64,000 nucleotides of DNA from Brachypodius melanocephalos (taxonomy: Eukaryota; Chordata; Aves; Passeriformes; Pycnonotidae), in assembly GCA_013398615.1 (NCBI GenBank), contig VZSR01000520.1, positions 21,184,431 through 21,248,430 of the forward strand. The letters run 5' to 3'. The position numbers were made by a program, and so were the translations under genes. Position 1 is the first letter of the stretch. Each line of letters begins with the position of its first letter. The notes beneath the pieces were generated by a model. It was not told where the DNA came from and did not search any database. It saw nothing but the letters and a program-made list of their open reading frames with translations. Of the stretch, positions 1-11,946 are shown in pieces.

Positions 1-2121
1 ATACTTTGTGCTAATCCTATACTACAACCCAGGACACACCTGCCTGCCCACAGAAAGCAGTGAATGAATTCCCTGTTTTTTGCTTTCCTTGCACATGTGG
101 GTTCTGCTTTGCGTATTGACTTGTCTTTATCTCAAGCCACTAGTTTTTTTACTTTCACTCTTCTGATTCTCTCCTCCATGGTACCAGCAAGGGGAAACAA
201 GCACCTGCATGGAGCTAAGCTGCTGGCTGGGTTGGAAATACAGCACAAGAGTTCTTGTGAAAAGTCTTGCACAACTCCATGGAATGTAAAATGGTAAAGA
301 GCAATAGGTGCTTTGCCCTATATTTACTCAGCCAGACAATTTGATTCCATTTGAGTGTGTGTAATTGTACCTGCATTAGGTAAATGTGAATCTGCATGGG
401 AATTTTATTTGGAGCTGGTCCTTGACGTGAAACAAACCAAAGGAGTTCCCTTCATAAGCTGCATAAATAACTAAATGGTACAAACCTCTGGGCTGCTCAC
501 TGGTCAGAGAAGGTACTTCTATGGAAAAGTTTGGGGGTTTTATGCATTATAAGGCTTAATGTTAATTTTTGTACTAGCAGTATTTTTCTATTTAGCATTA
601 TGAAATAATAGCAAGCTAGAGAATACAATAAAAATAAATAATATTTACACATATTTTTACAAACTTACCAATACTATTTTTAGTTGTATTTTAAAATAAA
701 TACAAATATTTATCAACTGTGATTTAAGTTGGGCACTAGCTTTTATGTCAAAAAATGAAGAGCCTTTTACTTTAGTGGTTATTTTTTCACACAAAAAAAA
801 TTGTGGCCTCAGTCCCTATTATACATTTGAAGAACACTTACATCATCTAAATATACCCCTCTACAGAATATTAAAATGTCATCCACCCTGTGTGTGTACA
901 TGAATGCACAGAAAAGGACAGGTCATGAAGCTCTTACAATGCAGACACTCTTGTTTTTATTAGAAAAGGACACATTGAAAAATAGGCCCTGAGCTGATCA
1001 CTCAAGGTCATAAATTTGGAACAGTCTAGCCAGTGGTGTGTGATGGTCAGCAGCACTGCTTTTCCTAACCTTTATTTTGTGTCAAATTCAGAAGAATGTT
1101 TTCTATTTACTCTAGTGATTACATCTTGTATTTATTTCCAAAGGAGGGCTGACGTAAAAAAAAACCTTTTCAGTTTGTATCTACTAAAAAAAGGTTCCTT
1201 GCCTTTCTTAATGAGAGTATAATGAACCACTTAATCAGCTCATTAATTTAGCATCAATGTTCACTTAACAATTTCAAAACAGAAAAGTTCTTCTTCTGTA
1301 TTCTTACTTACACTTCCTTCTGCGAGCAAACCCCATTTGCACATTGATATTAAAGAGGCAACAAATTGGAACCATATAAATGACTACAAATTTTTTGCAG
1401 CCTAAAAAAAGCACTCTGAAGAAAAATCATCATCTCTTATGTGTGTTTTCCATTTAGAATAAACTGTATTTTTACAAATGTTACATTTCCGAATTAAAAA
1501 TTGCTCAGTCAAGATAACCTAAAGGAGGAAAAAACCCAACCCAAACCAGAAACTAAAACTATGAATATGTTTCAAGCTTTATTTTCCCTCATTTAAATCT
1601 TCTGTGAAATATCAATCTTCTAAACCTTACTTATCATTAAACTGCTTTTCAATAGTATTTTTATAATACCAGTTGCCCATTATCATTCTGCATTAGCCTT
1701 CTCTATTCTCTTCAAGCTGATCTCTTTTATTATTAAATATCTTTTTTTCTAAATACAAAAATTACTTCAGCAAATGTATTGCTTTATGAAACTAGCTATA
1801 TTTATTGTCCCTACTTCATCAGCTACCAGATCTTGAGCCTTTCGCTATTTACATTATAACGAGCATTCTGATCACTTACAAATATGCACCAGAGTATTAT
1901 CTGTCACTCAACTTGCAATACATTTTTTCCTTTTCTGTACTTTATAGTTCCTACATCTTTCTCCTTCTCAGACTCTCAATATTGTTTTCATTTTTAAAAG
2001 CCTTCTGTTTATTGCTCCCACTAATCTTTAGATCTCTACTTAACCTCATTGCCTGCTATTGCCCTTTTCTACATTTAGATTCATCCAGTATGTCAGTTAC
2101 AGTCTCTCTTGAAGGTTTCTT
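1..2121. other. Single-copy AT-rich non-coding stretch
   Basis: I recognise no gene, RNA or mobile element here. The DNA is AT-rich with short A or T runs. The only long frame (1805-2284) is pyrimidine-rich sequence running into an A/C-rich repeat and has no coding character. Confidence 0.6.
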
Positions 2122-2190
2122 ACAAAAAAAACCCCAAAAAAATCCCCCCAAACCAAAACCAACCAACCAAACAAACAAAAAACCCCCTCC
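2122..2190. repeat. A/C-rich low-complexity tract
   Basis: About 70 bases made almost only of A and C on the plus strand: runs of A broken by CCCC blocks, then CCAA and CAAA repeats. No T or G is seen for long stretches. It is simple-sequence DNA and explains the Lys/Pro-rich end of the open frame that crosses it. Confidence 0.8.
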
Positions 2191-3140
2191 ACATTTATGT
2201 GGTCCTCATGGTACCACAGCTTTCTTCAAGTTATATGTCCTGAAAAATCTTTGCTCCTCTTGTTTCTATAGGATATGTCAATAGAAGTGGAGAAAAGATA
2301 GGAACCAAATATTTTTTGTTGTTATTTTTGAAAAATGTTCCTCCCTTTAAAAAAAAAAAATTAAAAAAATCTTTGTACGTCTACATTCCCCATCACTTGT
2401 GGAAGAGCTTGGAGAGAAAGATCAATCACAAATGGCAAATGCATTTAAGCTTGACACAAAGAGAATTGTCCAAAAGAAGTCCAAAAGAACTTATTAATGG
2501 CGTACCACATGCATCTGAGAGGATAGAAGAAGTTATAAATGAATCTTTAAGTTTTGGACTAGGAGTAATTATGGCCATTTTTTCAGTGTTGCTTATTGCC
2601 AGAGTTACTTTTTTTTTTGTAGTAGTAGTAGTAATTCTAGCATGTCACACACTTTGTGCAGCCTTCATTGCTTTCAGCAAACTCATCTTGGTTATTATTA
2701 TCTACACTTAACTATAGGTTTTCCCTTTTGGCAGTCTCTAAAAGAAAGCCATTGTGGTTTTTGCTGACCTTGAAATCCTGAGTCTACAACAAATATTGAA
2801 ATCATCATTCTAGAGTGCCTCTGAATATTGTTCACTAACTTGTTGTGTGGCACATTTTCAGACACATCCCACCCTTTTAGATCTTATCTTCACAATTTTT
2901 CTCACTGCTGTATCTTGTAGTGGTAGCTTGACCTTATCAAACCATACTTTTGCGAAAGTGAACTTTGAAGCCTGGAGTTGTAAACTCCTACTGCCCTGAT
3001 TTGACCATTTCCTCAGTTCAACCACCATGCTTAATCTCAAAATTTTGATCTTCTTTATTTAGACATCCTCTTTACCTTGCCAGTGGTATGGCAAACACAC
3101 ATCCTTAATTAACCATCTATAATTTTGTATTGCATTTGTG
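2191..3140. other. Single-copy non-coding stretch
   Basis: Contains an A-run near 2349-2369 and a short GTA triplet run near 2620-2635. The frame 2316-2711 is open for 131 codons, but its ends are poly-Lys and poly-Val translations of these runs. The middle, about 2385-2570, is more complex sequence that might be conserved non-coding DNA. I cannot test that here. Confidence 0.5.
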
Positions 3141-3300
3141 TGGCCAGGTTTTTGTTGTGGGGGAGGCTTCAAGAGTGGTTTCTTTGCTTTGCTAAGAGCA
3201 TCCCCTATGTCTGAGATAGCCAATGCCAACCCAAGGTTCAGGACAGACCTGCCAGTGGCGTGGGCTGAGCCCATCGGAAATGTCAATAACACCTCTTTGA

Positions 3301-3311
3301 GAACATATTTC
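3301..3311 (+). promoter_or_regulatory. Degraded TATA-like element of the solo LTR
   Basis: ACATATTT sits where LTRs of this type usually have their core promoter, about 750 bases upstream of the polyadenylation region. It is a weak match and I infer little or no remaining activity. Confidence 0.3.
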
Positions 3312-4062
3312 AGAAAGATAAAAAGTTATTGTGCATTAGTAATTGTGGCCAGAGAAGACAGGAGTGAGACTGTGTGAGAGAAACAACTCTGCACACATCA
3401 AGGTCAATGGAGAAGGAGGAGGAGAAGGTGGTCCAGCTGCTGGAGCCGAGATTCCCCTGCAGCCTGTGGTGCAGACCATGGTGAGGCAGAATGTGCCCCT
3501 GCAGCCCATGGGAGTTTGTGGGGAAACAGAGAGCCACTGGCAGCCCCATGCCAGAGAAGGTGGATTCCTGGAGGAGGCTGTGACCACATGGTAAACCCAC
3601 ACTGGATAAGGTTCCTGGCAGGAACTCTGGACTTGTTGGGAGAGATGCCCATGCTGGAGCAGGTTTTCCGATAGGACTTGTGACTTTTTGGGGAACCCAT
3701 GCTGGAGCAGCCTGTTCTTGAAGGACTGCACCCCATGGAAAGGTAGCCATGTTGTAGCAGTTCATGAAGAGCTGCAGCCCATGGAAAGGACTTAGCTGGA
3801 GAAGTTTGTGGAGGAAGGTCTCCTGTGGGAGACTTTCCTGTCCTTTTCCCCTCGCTGGAGCAGGCAAAAAACTCCTCTTCCTTAGGAGGAAGCAGCAGCA
3901 GAAACAACATGCAAAGAACTGACTCTAACTGCCATTGACCTGCCATGCTGGCAGGGAGAAGGTAGACAATCAGGAATTAAGTTAGGCTTGGGAAGGAGGG
4001 AGAAGTGGGGAGAAGGTGTTTTTGGATTTACTTCCCATAATCTCTCTCTGATTTTGATTTGT

Positions 4063-4068
4063 AATGAA
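4063..4068 (+). promoter_or_regulatory. Decayed LTR polyadenylation signal
   Basis: AATGAA occupies the AATAAA position of the LTR. One transition has disabled the canonical hexamer. Confidence 0.35.
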
Positions 4069-4252
4069 TTCAGCTAATTTCTCTAAGTCAAGTCTGTTAT
4101 GGTCATGATGGCAATTGGTGAGTGATCTCTCCCTGCCCTTATCTCAACTCACAGCCTTTTGTTATGTCTTCTTTTCCCTGTCTGGCTGAGGAAGGAAGTG
4201 ATAGAATAGCTTTAGTGGGCACCTGGCATCCAGCCAGGGTCGAACCACCACA

Positions 4253-7200
4253 GATTTACTCATTTATGGTAGCTTGAGTGCTTTCAAATTAGTACAAAGG
4301 AAGAACCTTTTCTATTGATGATGTTGGAAGCGATGCTGGAATATGCCAGTCAGTAGTAAAATTTTTGAATTCAATACAGAATATGGTTCTCAGCTCTCTG
4401 GATGTGGAAGCTTCTCAAACAGTCAAACTCATGTCGCCAAACCCATGTAGCTCAACTTAAAAAAAGAAGTGGAACATTACATTTGGAACTAGAGGATGTG
4501 TGCCAGTTCCTTGGGAGACAGAGGTAATCCTCTCCCAAAGTGGAGTAAGAGTACTATGAGCAGATGGTGTTACAGCTGCATTTGGGTAACAAAACATGGA
4601 TTTACATTACCCACCTTTATTCTTATGCTTTAAACAACTATTTCCCCTATCCTTGTGAATCATCCCACTTGAAAGTCTCTTGACCCCCTGCATCTCCTCA
4701 GTGATTTTCTGTCTTGCTTCCCTCAGCCTGCCTCATTTTTTAATTTGCTCAGTAGACTTACTTGAGTTCTTTTGTTAGACAATCAAGAAAAAAAAAATCT
4801 TTTAGAGGGATTAGTAATAAGTCTTAAGGTTGTGTCAAGCAAGCTTATGGTAAAAGGATTTCTTAAACATACCATGCATTAGTGAAAGTGGTTGACTAAA
4901 AAGGTATGCACTCTTTATCTGTTGCCTGCACTCTTTATCACTCCCTGCACCTCCTCAGGCAGTAAGCAGAATTGCTTATCTGGCACCAAGAGAGTTTACT
5001 GTTAGAAATGTGAGAGTTCCAGCTAAGGAACACTAGTGCAATTTTATTGTTGCAGGACCTACTTTTGGAGGTTTTGTCTTACCAAAGTACCATGGTTCTA
5101 CAGATGCTGTTGTGGCAGTCTTTGTTCATGTCATTGCACACTTGCTTATTTCTAATCCCTGCTTATAACCCTAAGGCACATGGAAGCTAAACCATGTTTA
5201 TAAACCATGTCAGTAATTACACATTCATTTTCAAATGCATTGTGCTTACAATTGACTTCTTTGATTTTTCAAAATATTAAACAATTGGGAACAGTATTCA
5301 ATCAAACAGCAAAAATCCAAAGACACATAATTGAAGTTCAGTTTCCAATATGTGCAATGAGTCCCCCAGAACACAGCTACTTCACTTTTCGTCTTGAGAG
5401 TGTTCATGCCTAGCATAAAGTGCTTATCATGAGAAATACATCACATCCTTAGGGGTAATTTCTACCTGTCAGCAAGCCGTTCTATCCAGGGTGCTCAGGT
5501 CTGACTTTTGACAGGGAAGAGTGTGTGTTCATGGCTGCCGGTCAGTCTGATTGGAGGAAGGGACAGACTGACAGCAGCAGGGTTGAGATTACTAGCAGCT
5601 TGAATAAACAGCTTCTTTCTCTCTTTCTCTTTTCACTGAGGAGAAGAAACAAACGTTTTCCAGCTGTGACAATTTGCTATTTTAAGGTACAACGTCTGTT
5701 TTGACTTTTTTATTTATCCAAGATGACTTTATAGACAGTGGGGAGTTTAGATTTAAAATATCTGCTCTACTAAGTCAGATAAATACAAGCAATTAACAGG
5801 ATGAAAAGGTGTTTAATTTTCTGCATCAAAATCTTGTATATTCCTTTATTTAAGTAACTGCAATTCAATTATTGGATGAGGATTTTACCACTAGAAAGAA
5901 ATTATGCTTTCAAAATATAAGAAATAATGAAAGTAGAGACATATCCTCAACACAGCTACAGATGTTCCTTCCCAGTGATGCCATACATAATTATCAGGTG
6001 AGACTGGGCCCCAGTTATGCTCATCCACATGTAGACAGAACCTTGAGCTTTCAAGACCCCCTTACAACCTAACTACCTAAAGCAAAACTTCAAAGGAAAC
6101 ACTTAACAGTCACCAAAGAACTGTGAAATTTGTAATAATTGAAAGTAACATCCATATATGCCTGAAAAAAAGATGAAGTTGTGAATAAAGCTAGTTATAC
6201 AGATGGGAAGAAGACAGAAGAGGAAGAAGAACTTCAAGGACTGAAGTTTTGAAACAGAAACCAGAGACATAAGAAAGGCCATCACAACAGAGTCATCAAA
6301 CCTAAGCCAGTCCATCTGGACTCATTCTGTTAGGAATTAATCACAAGGAAATCTGAAAGGGAGAGGAAGAAACAAAGCAAGTTATAAATTCCTGATTTTG
6401 TATCTTCTGGGGCTATTGTGGTCTGAGATTAATTTAACAGCTGAGACTGAGTGGTGTCCTGACACCTTGACTGCTAAAAAGCATCACTTGAATTTGGTCA
6501 TTTTAGATTTGAGAAGTTCCTCATTAAATACTGCATCTTTCTACAATGTAACAATTATTTCCTATGAGAACCTTTGTTGTCATACAATTCATTACCTGCT
6601 TTACATATAAATCTAGATGGGGAGAAGATGATGGGTAAAAAAACATAGTCCAATGGGCCTTTACTCAGATCTATAAAGAGAACCCAGCAAGCTTTGTAGT
6701 ATTACTTCTGCAGTTGCTAAAAAGATTGCTCTATGTGGCTGGAGATGAACTGAAGCAACCACTGCAGCAGAAAATCTGTCAGCTTTATGTGGTTAGTCAC
6801 AATTCTGAATTGCATTTAACTGAAGTTTGTTTTCATTATATGTGAAGGATTTCTTTCCTCCAGAAGAGGAGTTGTATTGAAATGAGACAGGCATCTGAAA
6901 CAGATGATTGACATTAATTGCATTCACTGTCATGGTGCTATGGCTGATTCTGGTATGGATCCTACTCTAAGCCTCAAACAAATATGAATTTGGATCTAGA
7001 GACAGTTTAAAGTCACAGCCTCATCGATGCATCTCAAGAACAGCTGAACAATAGGAGATACTTATTAGGGTAAACATTTTTGTCCCTTGTGAGACTATAA
7101 ATAAAAATTCAAATGTGGCCTTAGGATCAAACGATTTATTCATCTCTATTATATTATTTAGATCATTGAGAAATGTGTTACTTTAATTATTGAGAAATGG

Positions 7201-10200
7201 AAAGATTTTGTGAGGGGATAGGGAACCTTTTTAAAAGTCCTTAATGTACAGACTAATGAGAATTGCTTCCTAAGTGGAAATAGTAGCTCTCATTCACAAA
7301 AGTAAATACTGCCACTGCAGTATCTCAGGCGAAATTCTTTCTAGAATGCTTCAGTTCTGGTGAAAAGCCAGGAGTTTCTTGGCTTTTTCTTTTGAGTGCA
7401 GAAATGCTTCCACAGCTCTGTTACCCTGCAAGAGACTTCACTCAGACAAAACAACGGAAAATGTTAACTTACAAAACAGTCACAGCTGCAGTTGCTTTTT
7501 AAAAGCTTGTCAGAGATGACCAGCTTCACCTTATTCAGAAAGTCAAAGACTGCAGAGACATTTGGCTGCTGCCAGTTTAAAATAGCACCACCATATACAC
7601 ATTAGTTTTCTAAACTTATCTTTCTTTTTACACTCATTGCTCTTAAAAATCATCTTGTATTTTTTCTATCAGCATCAAAATAGATCACAAATCTTCATAG
7701 GCTTTTTTAAAACTATATATTGTAAATCTTAAAGAGATATATCAGATCCAGGTAATAGCTATTTCGACTGGCCTTCTGTTTTTGGTGAGCTTCATAGAAT
7801 ATTCCTAAATTGGAAGCAGCTAGCTGCATTGACTCCTATTACACAGAGGAGGCAAAAACCAGCTAGGAGGTACCTAAGGAACTATCTCTGTAAATCTAAT
7901 TGCTTACTTATCTGACTAGTCTTCTATTACTTAAACACAGGAAAATGTTGAAGACTATTTACTTACACCTATATGACTGAATTATCAGAAATGTGGTTCT
8001 TTGCAAGTGGTTTGACTGCAAGCTGCTCAGTCTTGCTTTGAGAACTGTGTTATTCTGAATGCCCTAAGAAAAGTAAATACAAAAATGAAAAAAAATGGAA
8101 AAATCAGGTAAAACAAAGTGAAAAATTGACGTATTTTACCTCCAACCTATTTAATAACCCCCATCAGGAAAAAAGAAGTATAAATGCATCTATGCCAAAT
8201 AAACAACCCCAGGTGTCAGAACTAATGATCTTCTCTAGTTACTTCAAGGCACCCCATTTATTTCGAGTAACAGAGGCAATTGGAGAGGTCCAAAGCACTT
8301 CTGAGTATTGCCATGTCACAATTCTCTCAAGAATTTCAACTCCTTCATTAAAGCAATGTCATTACCATGACCTGATTGACGTTTCTCTAACACTGCACAG
8401 CAGAGGGGATCGTGTTATCCAAGCCCACCTCAGCTTTTTCCAGATCATTAGCTGAGAAAGGCAGTTTTGAAAGCAAACAGAATTCTAAGAGAATGCTTAA
8501 AGAAAATGAAAGCCTACAAACTATACAGAAATTCTTATTACCCAAAGTTAACTTCATGAAGTAATGTGAAAAGGAGCAGCATCAGAGGCTGTTAAAGGTG
8601 CAGCACATCTCATCCATCACTCTATGTATACTTCAGGGCTAAAACCAGTGCTGAAGTTTTTGTACTGGGTTTTCTCGTGCATATAAATAACCTCTGGAAC
8701 TAATATGGGGCTATCCATGTTTTTCATGGAAGAATTTTCCATGAATTCTTGCACAGGGCAAAGCCAGTACATTTACTTAGACTCCTACGTAAATTGTCCC
8801 AGGATCCTAATTTGATGTACTCCAGTGGAAAGTGATTAGGGTCAGAGGACTTAAGCTGTATTCTAACACATATTAGATTTAAATAATCCTGTCTCATCTC
8901 TTCTGGCTCCTATCCAGATTATTTTAACATGTTTTGCTGAGTGAGTTGGTTTGTAAGGTTTAACCAAGTTTTAACAGCATCTAGTGACATTTCACTAGCA
9001 AGCAGACGAGCCCCACAAGTCCAGGCTGCAAAGCGTATCAATGTTCAATTTTTGTAAGGTTTCACAGGAGAATGAATTTCTCAGAGGAAACTGAGGAAAC
9101 ATGGTTTGCCAGACTAGACATTTCAGGCTCTCTAACTATGTATATGTCTAGGTGGTTCTACTGGGCACCTCCCAGTAGAAGCTTGAGACGTTATCTTTTA
9201 TTTACTGTGCACCAACCAGTAATGGTAGCAAGTGCCAAGAGAGGAAATTGCAAAAAGCTTATTAAAAAAGCCTCCACGTGAGTACTGAAGTCTGTTTTCT
9301 TTTCAAATTTTTAGCAGCAACCTGACAGGATGTGTCAGAGCTCCTTGTCTAGTCTTTGAGGACACCCCAGAAAATGCGAGGGAAAGGTTTTGCTTCTCTT
9401 TCTTTTCCCCTCATTTCTCTATCCATACGTTGCTACCCTACTTGAAACATTGCATAAATGTAATTTGAGAGAAATTATAGATTAATTAAGTTAGAAGAAA
9501 ATAAACTAGAAGAACGTATGAACACAAGAATGTGTGGACAGACCACGTGGGCATAAGCTGTTTCATATTATCAGCTTAAAGATACAAACTTCAACAATAT
9601 ATTTTAACTTGAACTCTGGAAATACTTGATTTTTTTCCCTTTATTTTTTCACAAGTCTTCATTCTTGTGACAGTAGACAATTATAATGTAATTTTAAAAT
9701 TAATTTTTTAAGTTCCTCCTAGGCCATTTCACTTGAATGAGCCTGCAAACCATTGACAACCCTTGTGCAGAATTTAACAATGAGACAGAAACTTAAGCAG
9801 CGTTTGATAGGGTTGCTCCTTGACATAGAACATGACCTTTGGTTTGGACACTGTACGTTCCTATCACCTCCAGGTACTGCAAGTAGTTTCACTGAATGTT
9901 ATTCCAGAGTCTATGGGGAACACTAATTATTTCTTAATATGGTATATAGAAATAATAACTTTAGAAGAAGGTGAAATATTTCTTTATTTCAATGAAAAAT
10001 GGAATGTAAGTGTACACAATACAACAGAATTCTTATACCAACCTAAGAAAGCCCAGTCCACACCAGAGACTGAAAAAGTCACTGGGCACAGATTGGTGAA
10101 AGGCAGACCAGGTTGGAGTAATGCATTTTCAAGGACCTGAACTGGCTGCTAAAGTCTGTTGGCATTACATACCATGATAAGAAGAGGTCAGAGAAAGGCA

Positions 10201-11204
10201 AGTTTTGTGTTGAGTTAAATCCTTAAATACAGCTTCTACTAATCATGGCGTTAGGTAAGGAACCAGCAAAATGCAATCTCTGTTGCTGTAAGCATTGAAA
10301 ACTACAATAAATGGGGTTCTAGACTCAACCATTCTGAAAACCTCCTTATTTGTTCCACATAGCATGCAATAAATCAAGTTTAAAGATAATCAGATCCATG
10401 TACATGTTAACACAAATGTCTGGAGTTCAACACCCTGCTTGTACTAGTGATTTGTCAGAAACATCTAACTTTATGGCTGTTTTCAGCACAAGCGGTTGTC
10501 TTGACAAATCAAGATAAGAGATTCAGGACTGTTCTCCTGTAGTACTAACAAGGTTATTTATGTAGAGGGAAAAGAGATATATTAAGAAGGGAAACATGAG
10601 TACTGACTTTGCAAGCCAAGTCGGTCCTTTCAACTGAGATATTACAAACTGCATTGGGAAAAAAGGGAATTTATGAGGTAATGCTTCTTTGCATCTGTAA
10701 ATAAATAGATATTTAAAAAATATGTTTTGTGCTTTTAAAATATGATTCAGCAAAGAAAAAGAGCAGCATGGTGAGGATAAAAAGATGATTTATCCCATGG
10801 CCACAGTGCTTCAAATTGACCGGAGAAAGTAATCTAATCAGACTTTATTAAACTGATTCTGCAGTACATCCTCGATGCCTGGAAGCATTGTCTGAGCTGG
10901 TCTGCAGTCTAATCCTGCTTTAGGATGCTTGCCAACTATTTAGCCTTTTTGAAGTAGAAACACAGACACATACAATTTAATTATTGCAAAATGTTTTAAT
11001 TAGAAAAAAATGTGAACTTTGATGATTCCTGGCTTCTGAGAGAAGCTACATCCATGACAGAAATATTTAAATAGTTCTGAACAAGCGCATCTGTTTTTCT
11101 CAGAGCAAGCCATAGCAGATATTGTAGACTCACAAACCAGCCTAAAGAGCTGCTGCCAGGTTATATAATCTTTGAGCACTCATTCAAGGCATCCCTGAAG
11201 GCAA
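4253..11204. other. Long single-copy non-coding stretch
   Basis: About 7 kb with no repeat or exon that I recognise. Frames reach 109 codons (8126-8455) and 102 codons (9832-10140), within chance for this composition, and they show no domain or good splice context. A 20-bp tandem duplication lies at 4907-4951. The rest is AT-rich with scattered short homopolymers. Confidence 0.5.
4907..4951. repeat. Short tandem duplication, 20-bp unit
   Basis: TGCACTCTTTATC occurs at 4907-4919 and again at 4927-4939, giving a 20-bp period, and the first five bases recur near 4945. It looks like a small local duplication by slippage. Confidence 0.6.
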
Positions 11205-11450
11205 GTGCAGGGGGGTGAAGTGCTAAGGGGTTGGTTTGGCTTCAGCCATTTCCCCCATTGCGTGACAATCACTGCCCTGCGAGCTGGCAATATTGATGGT
11301 GGCAGCTCCAGACCCATAATGAAAAGGAAGCTTCATTCGTGTGACAGAGAGCTCCCCACAGATCATCAACAAAAAGCAAGCTCAAAATGGGATGTTGCTA
11401 ATCCTTTCTTGCACATGCAGATGTCTAAATTTCCTCTCCTTATTATTTGT
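11205..11450. promoter_or_regulatory. CpG-bearing complex segment, possible conserved non-coding element
   Basis: This segment holds several CpG dinucleotides (TTGCGTGAC, CTGCGAGC, CATTCGTG) in an otherwise CpG-poor region, and its sequence is balanced and non-repetitive. Retained CpG in single-copy DNA can mark conserved or unmethylated elements. An 85-codon frame crosses it but resembles nothing known to me. The function call is inference only. Confidence 0.2.
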
Positions 11451-11654
11451 TTGCCAAGTTAATTCTCAATAAGTTCCCACATTTTATGGAAAAAGGTAAT
11501 GTGGAGAGACCCTATTTCTTTTCACAGAGCTGAAGGATAATTTTCTTCGTAACAGCTGGTAAGTTGCTATTTTTCACATTTGTGAACAAAACAGTAGGGA
11601 TAACACAGCAGTTGTTTTTGTTATTGTATTGCTGAGCAGTGCTTACACAGCATC

Positions 11655-11946
11655 AAGCTCTTCTCAGTGCTGCCAAACAATTGGACAAGAGGCAATGGGC
11701 AGAAACTGATGCACAGGAAGCTCCACCTGAAAGTGAGGAAAAGCTTCTCTCCTGTAAGGGTGACTGAGCTCTGGAACAGATCGTCCAGAGAGGTTGTGGA
11801 GTCTCCCTCACTGCAGATATTAAAAAAACTGTCTGGATCAATCTTGTGCCATGTGCTCTGAGATGAGCCTGCTTCAGCAGGGAGGTTGGAGCAGATGATC
11901 CACTGTGGTCCCTTCTAACCTGACCCATTCTGTGGTTCTGTGATTT
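11655..11946 (+). mobile_element. CR1 LINE 3' fragment
   Basis: A 5'-truncated CR1 retrotransposon copy. It holds the last part of ORF2 (frame at 11667-11861, with the CR1-typical segment VTELWNRSSREVVESPSLQI), then a 3' UTR reading GGTTGGAGCAGATGATCC, and ends in the diagnostic tail ATTCTGTGGTTCTGTGA. Nothing upstream of the ORF2 C-terminus is kept. CR1 elements usually insert as short 3' pieces without long target-site duplications, and none is seen. The single remaining frame is short and cannot be functional. Confidence 0.93.

Larger units (their letters stand above)
3141..4252 (+). mobile_element. Solitary endogenous retrovirus LTR, ERVL-like, sense strand
   Basis: A long terminal repeat of about 1.1 kb with no internal retroviral genes on either side, so it is a solo LTR left by recombination between two LTRs. 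I recognise the pattern as an avian ERVL-class LTR: a 5' TGGC start, a purine-rich GGAGAAGGAGG stretch near 3410, repeated 'CTGCAGCCCATGG'-like modules from 3497 to 3785, and a 3' end in CACCACA. A TATA-like ACATATTT lies near 3303. A degraded polyadenylation hexamer (AATGAA in place of AATAAA) lies at 4063-4068, followed by a T/G-rich stretch. These agree on plus orientation. Target-site duplications are not clear: GCATT on the left and GATTT on the right at best. Many substitutions suggest an old copy. The edges are good to a few bases and the exact subfamily is not assigned. Confidence 0.85.

Noticed and set aside
1805..2284. 159-codon plus frame
   Set aside because: Pyrimidine-rich hydrophobic translation that runs into the A/C-rich low-complexity tract (poly Lys/Pro/Asn). 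No domain, no conserved start context, no splice sites.
2316..2711. 131-codon plus frame with a hydrophobic end
   Set aside because: Its Lys-rich start is a poly-A run and its Val-rich segment is a GTA microsatellite. The apparent membrane helix is an artefact of T-rich DNA.
3310..3946. Minus-strand frames of 131-185 codons
   Set aside because: They overlap each other in all three frames and lie antisense to the GC-richer solo LTR, which fully explains them.
5051..5170. Exon-like open stretch after a TTGCAG acceptor-like site, coding GPTFGGFVLPKYHGSTDAVV
   Set aside because: Only about 38 codons between stops, no splice donor before the stop, and no family recognised. Chance is the simplest explanation.
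10246..10262. ATGGCGTTAG followed by GTAAG, resembling a first exon with a donor site
   Set aside because: Ten bases of match with no promoter, CpG island or downstream exon.
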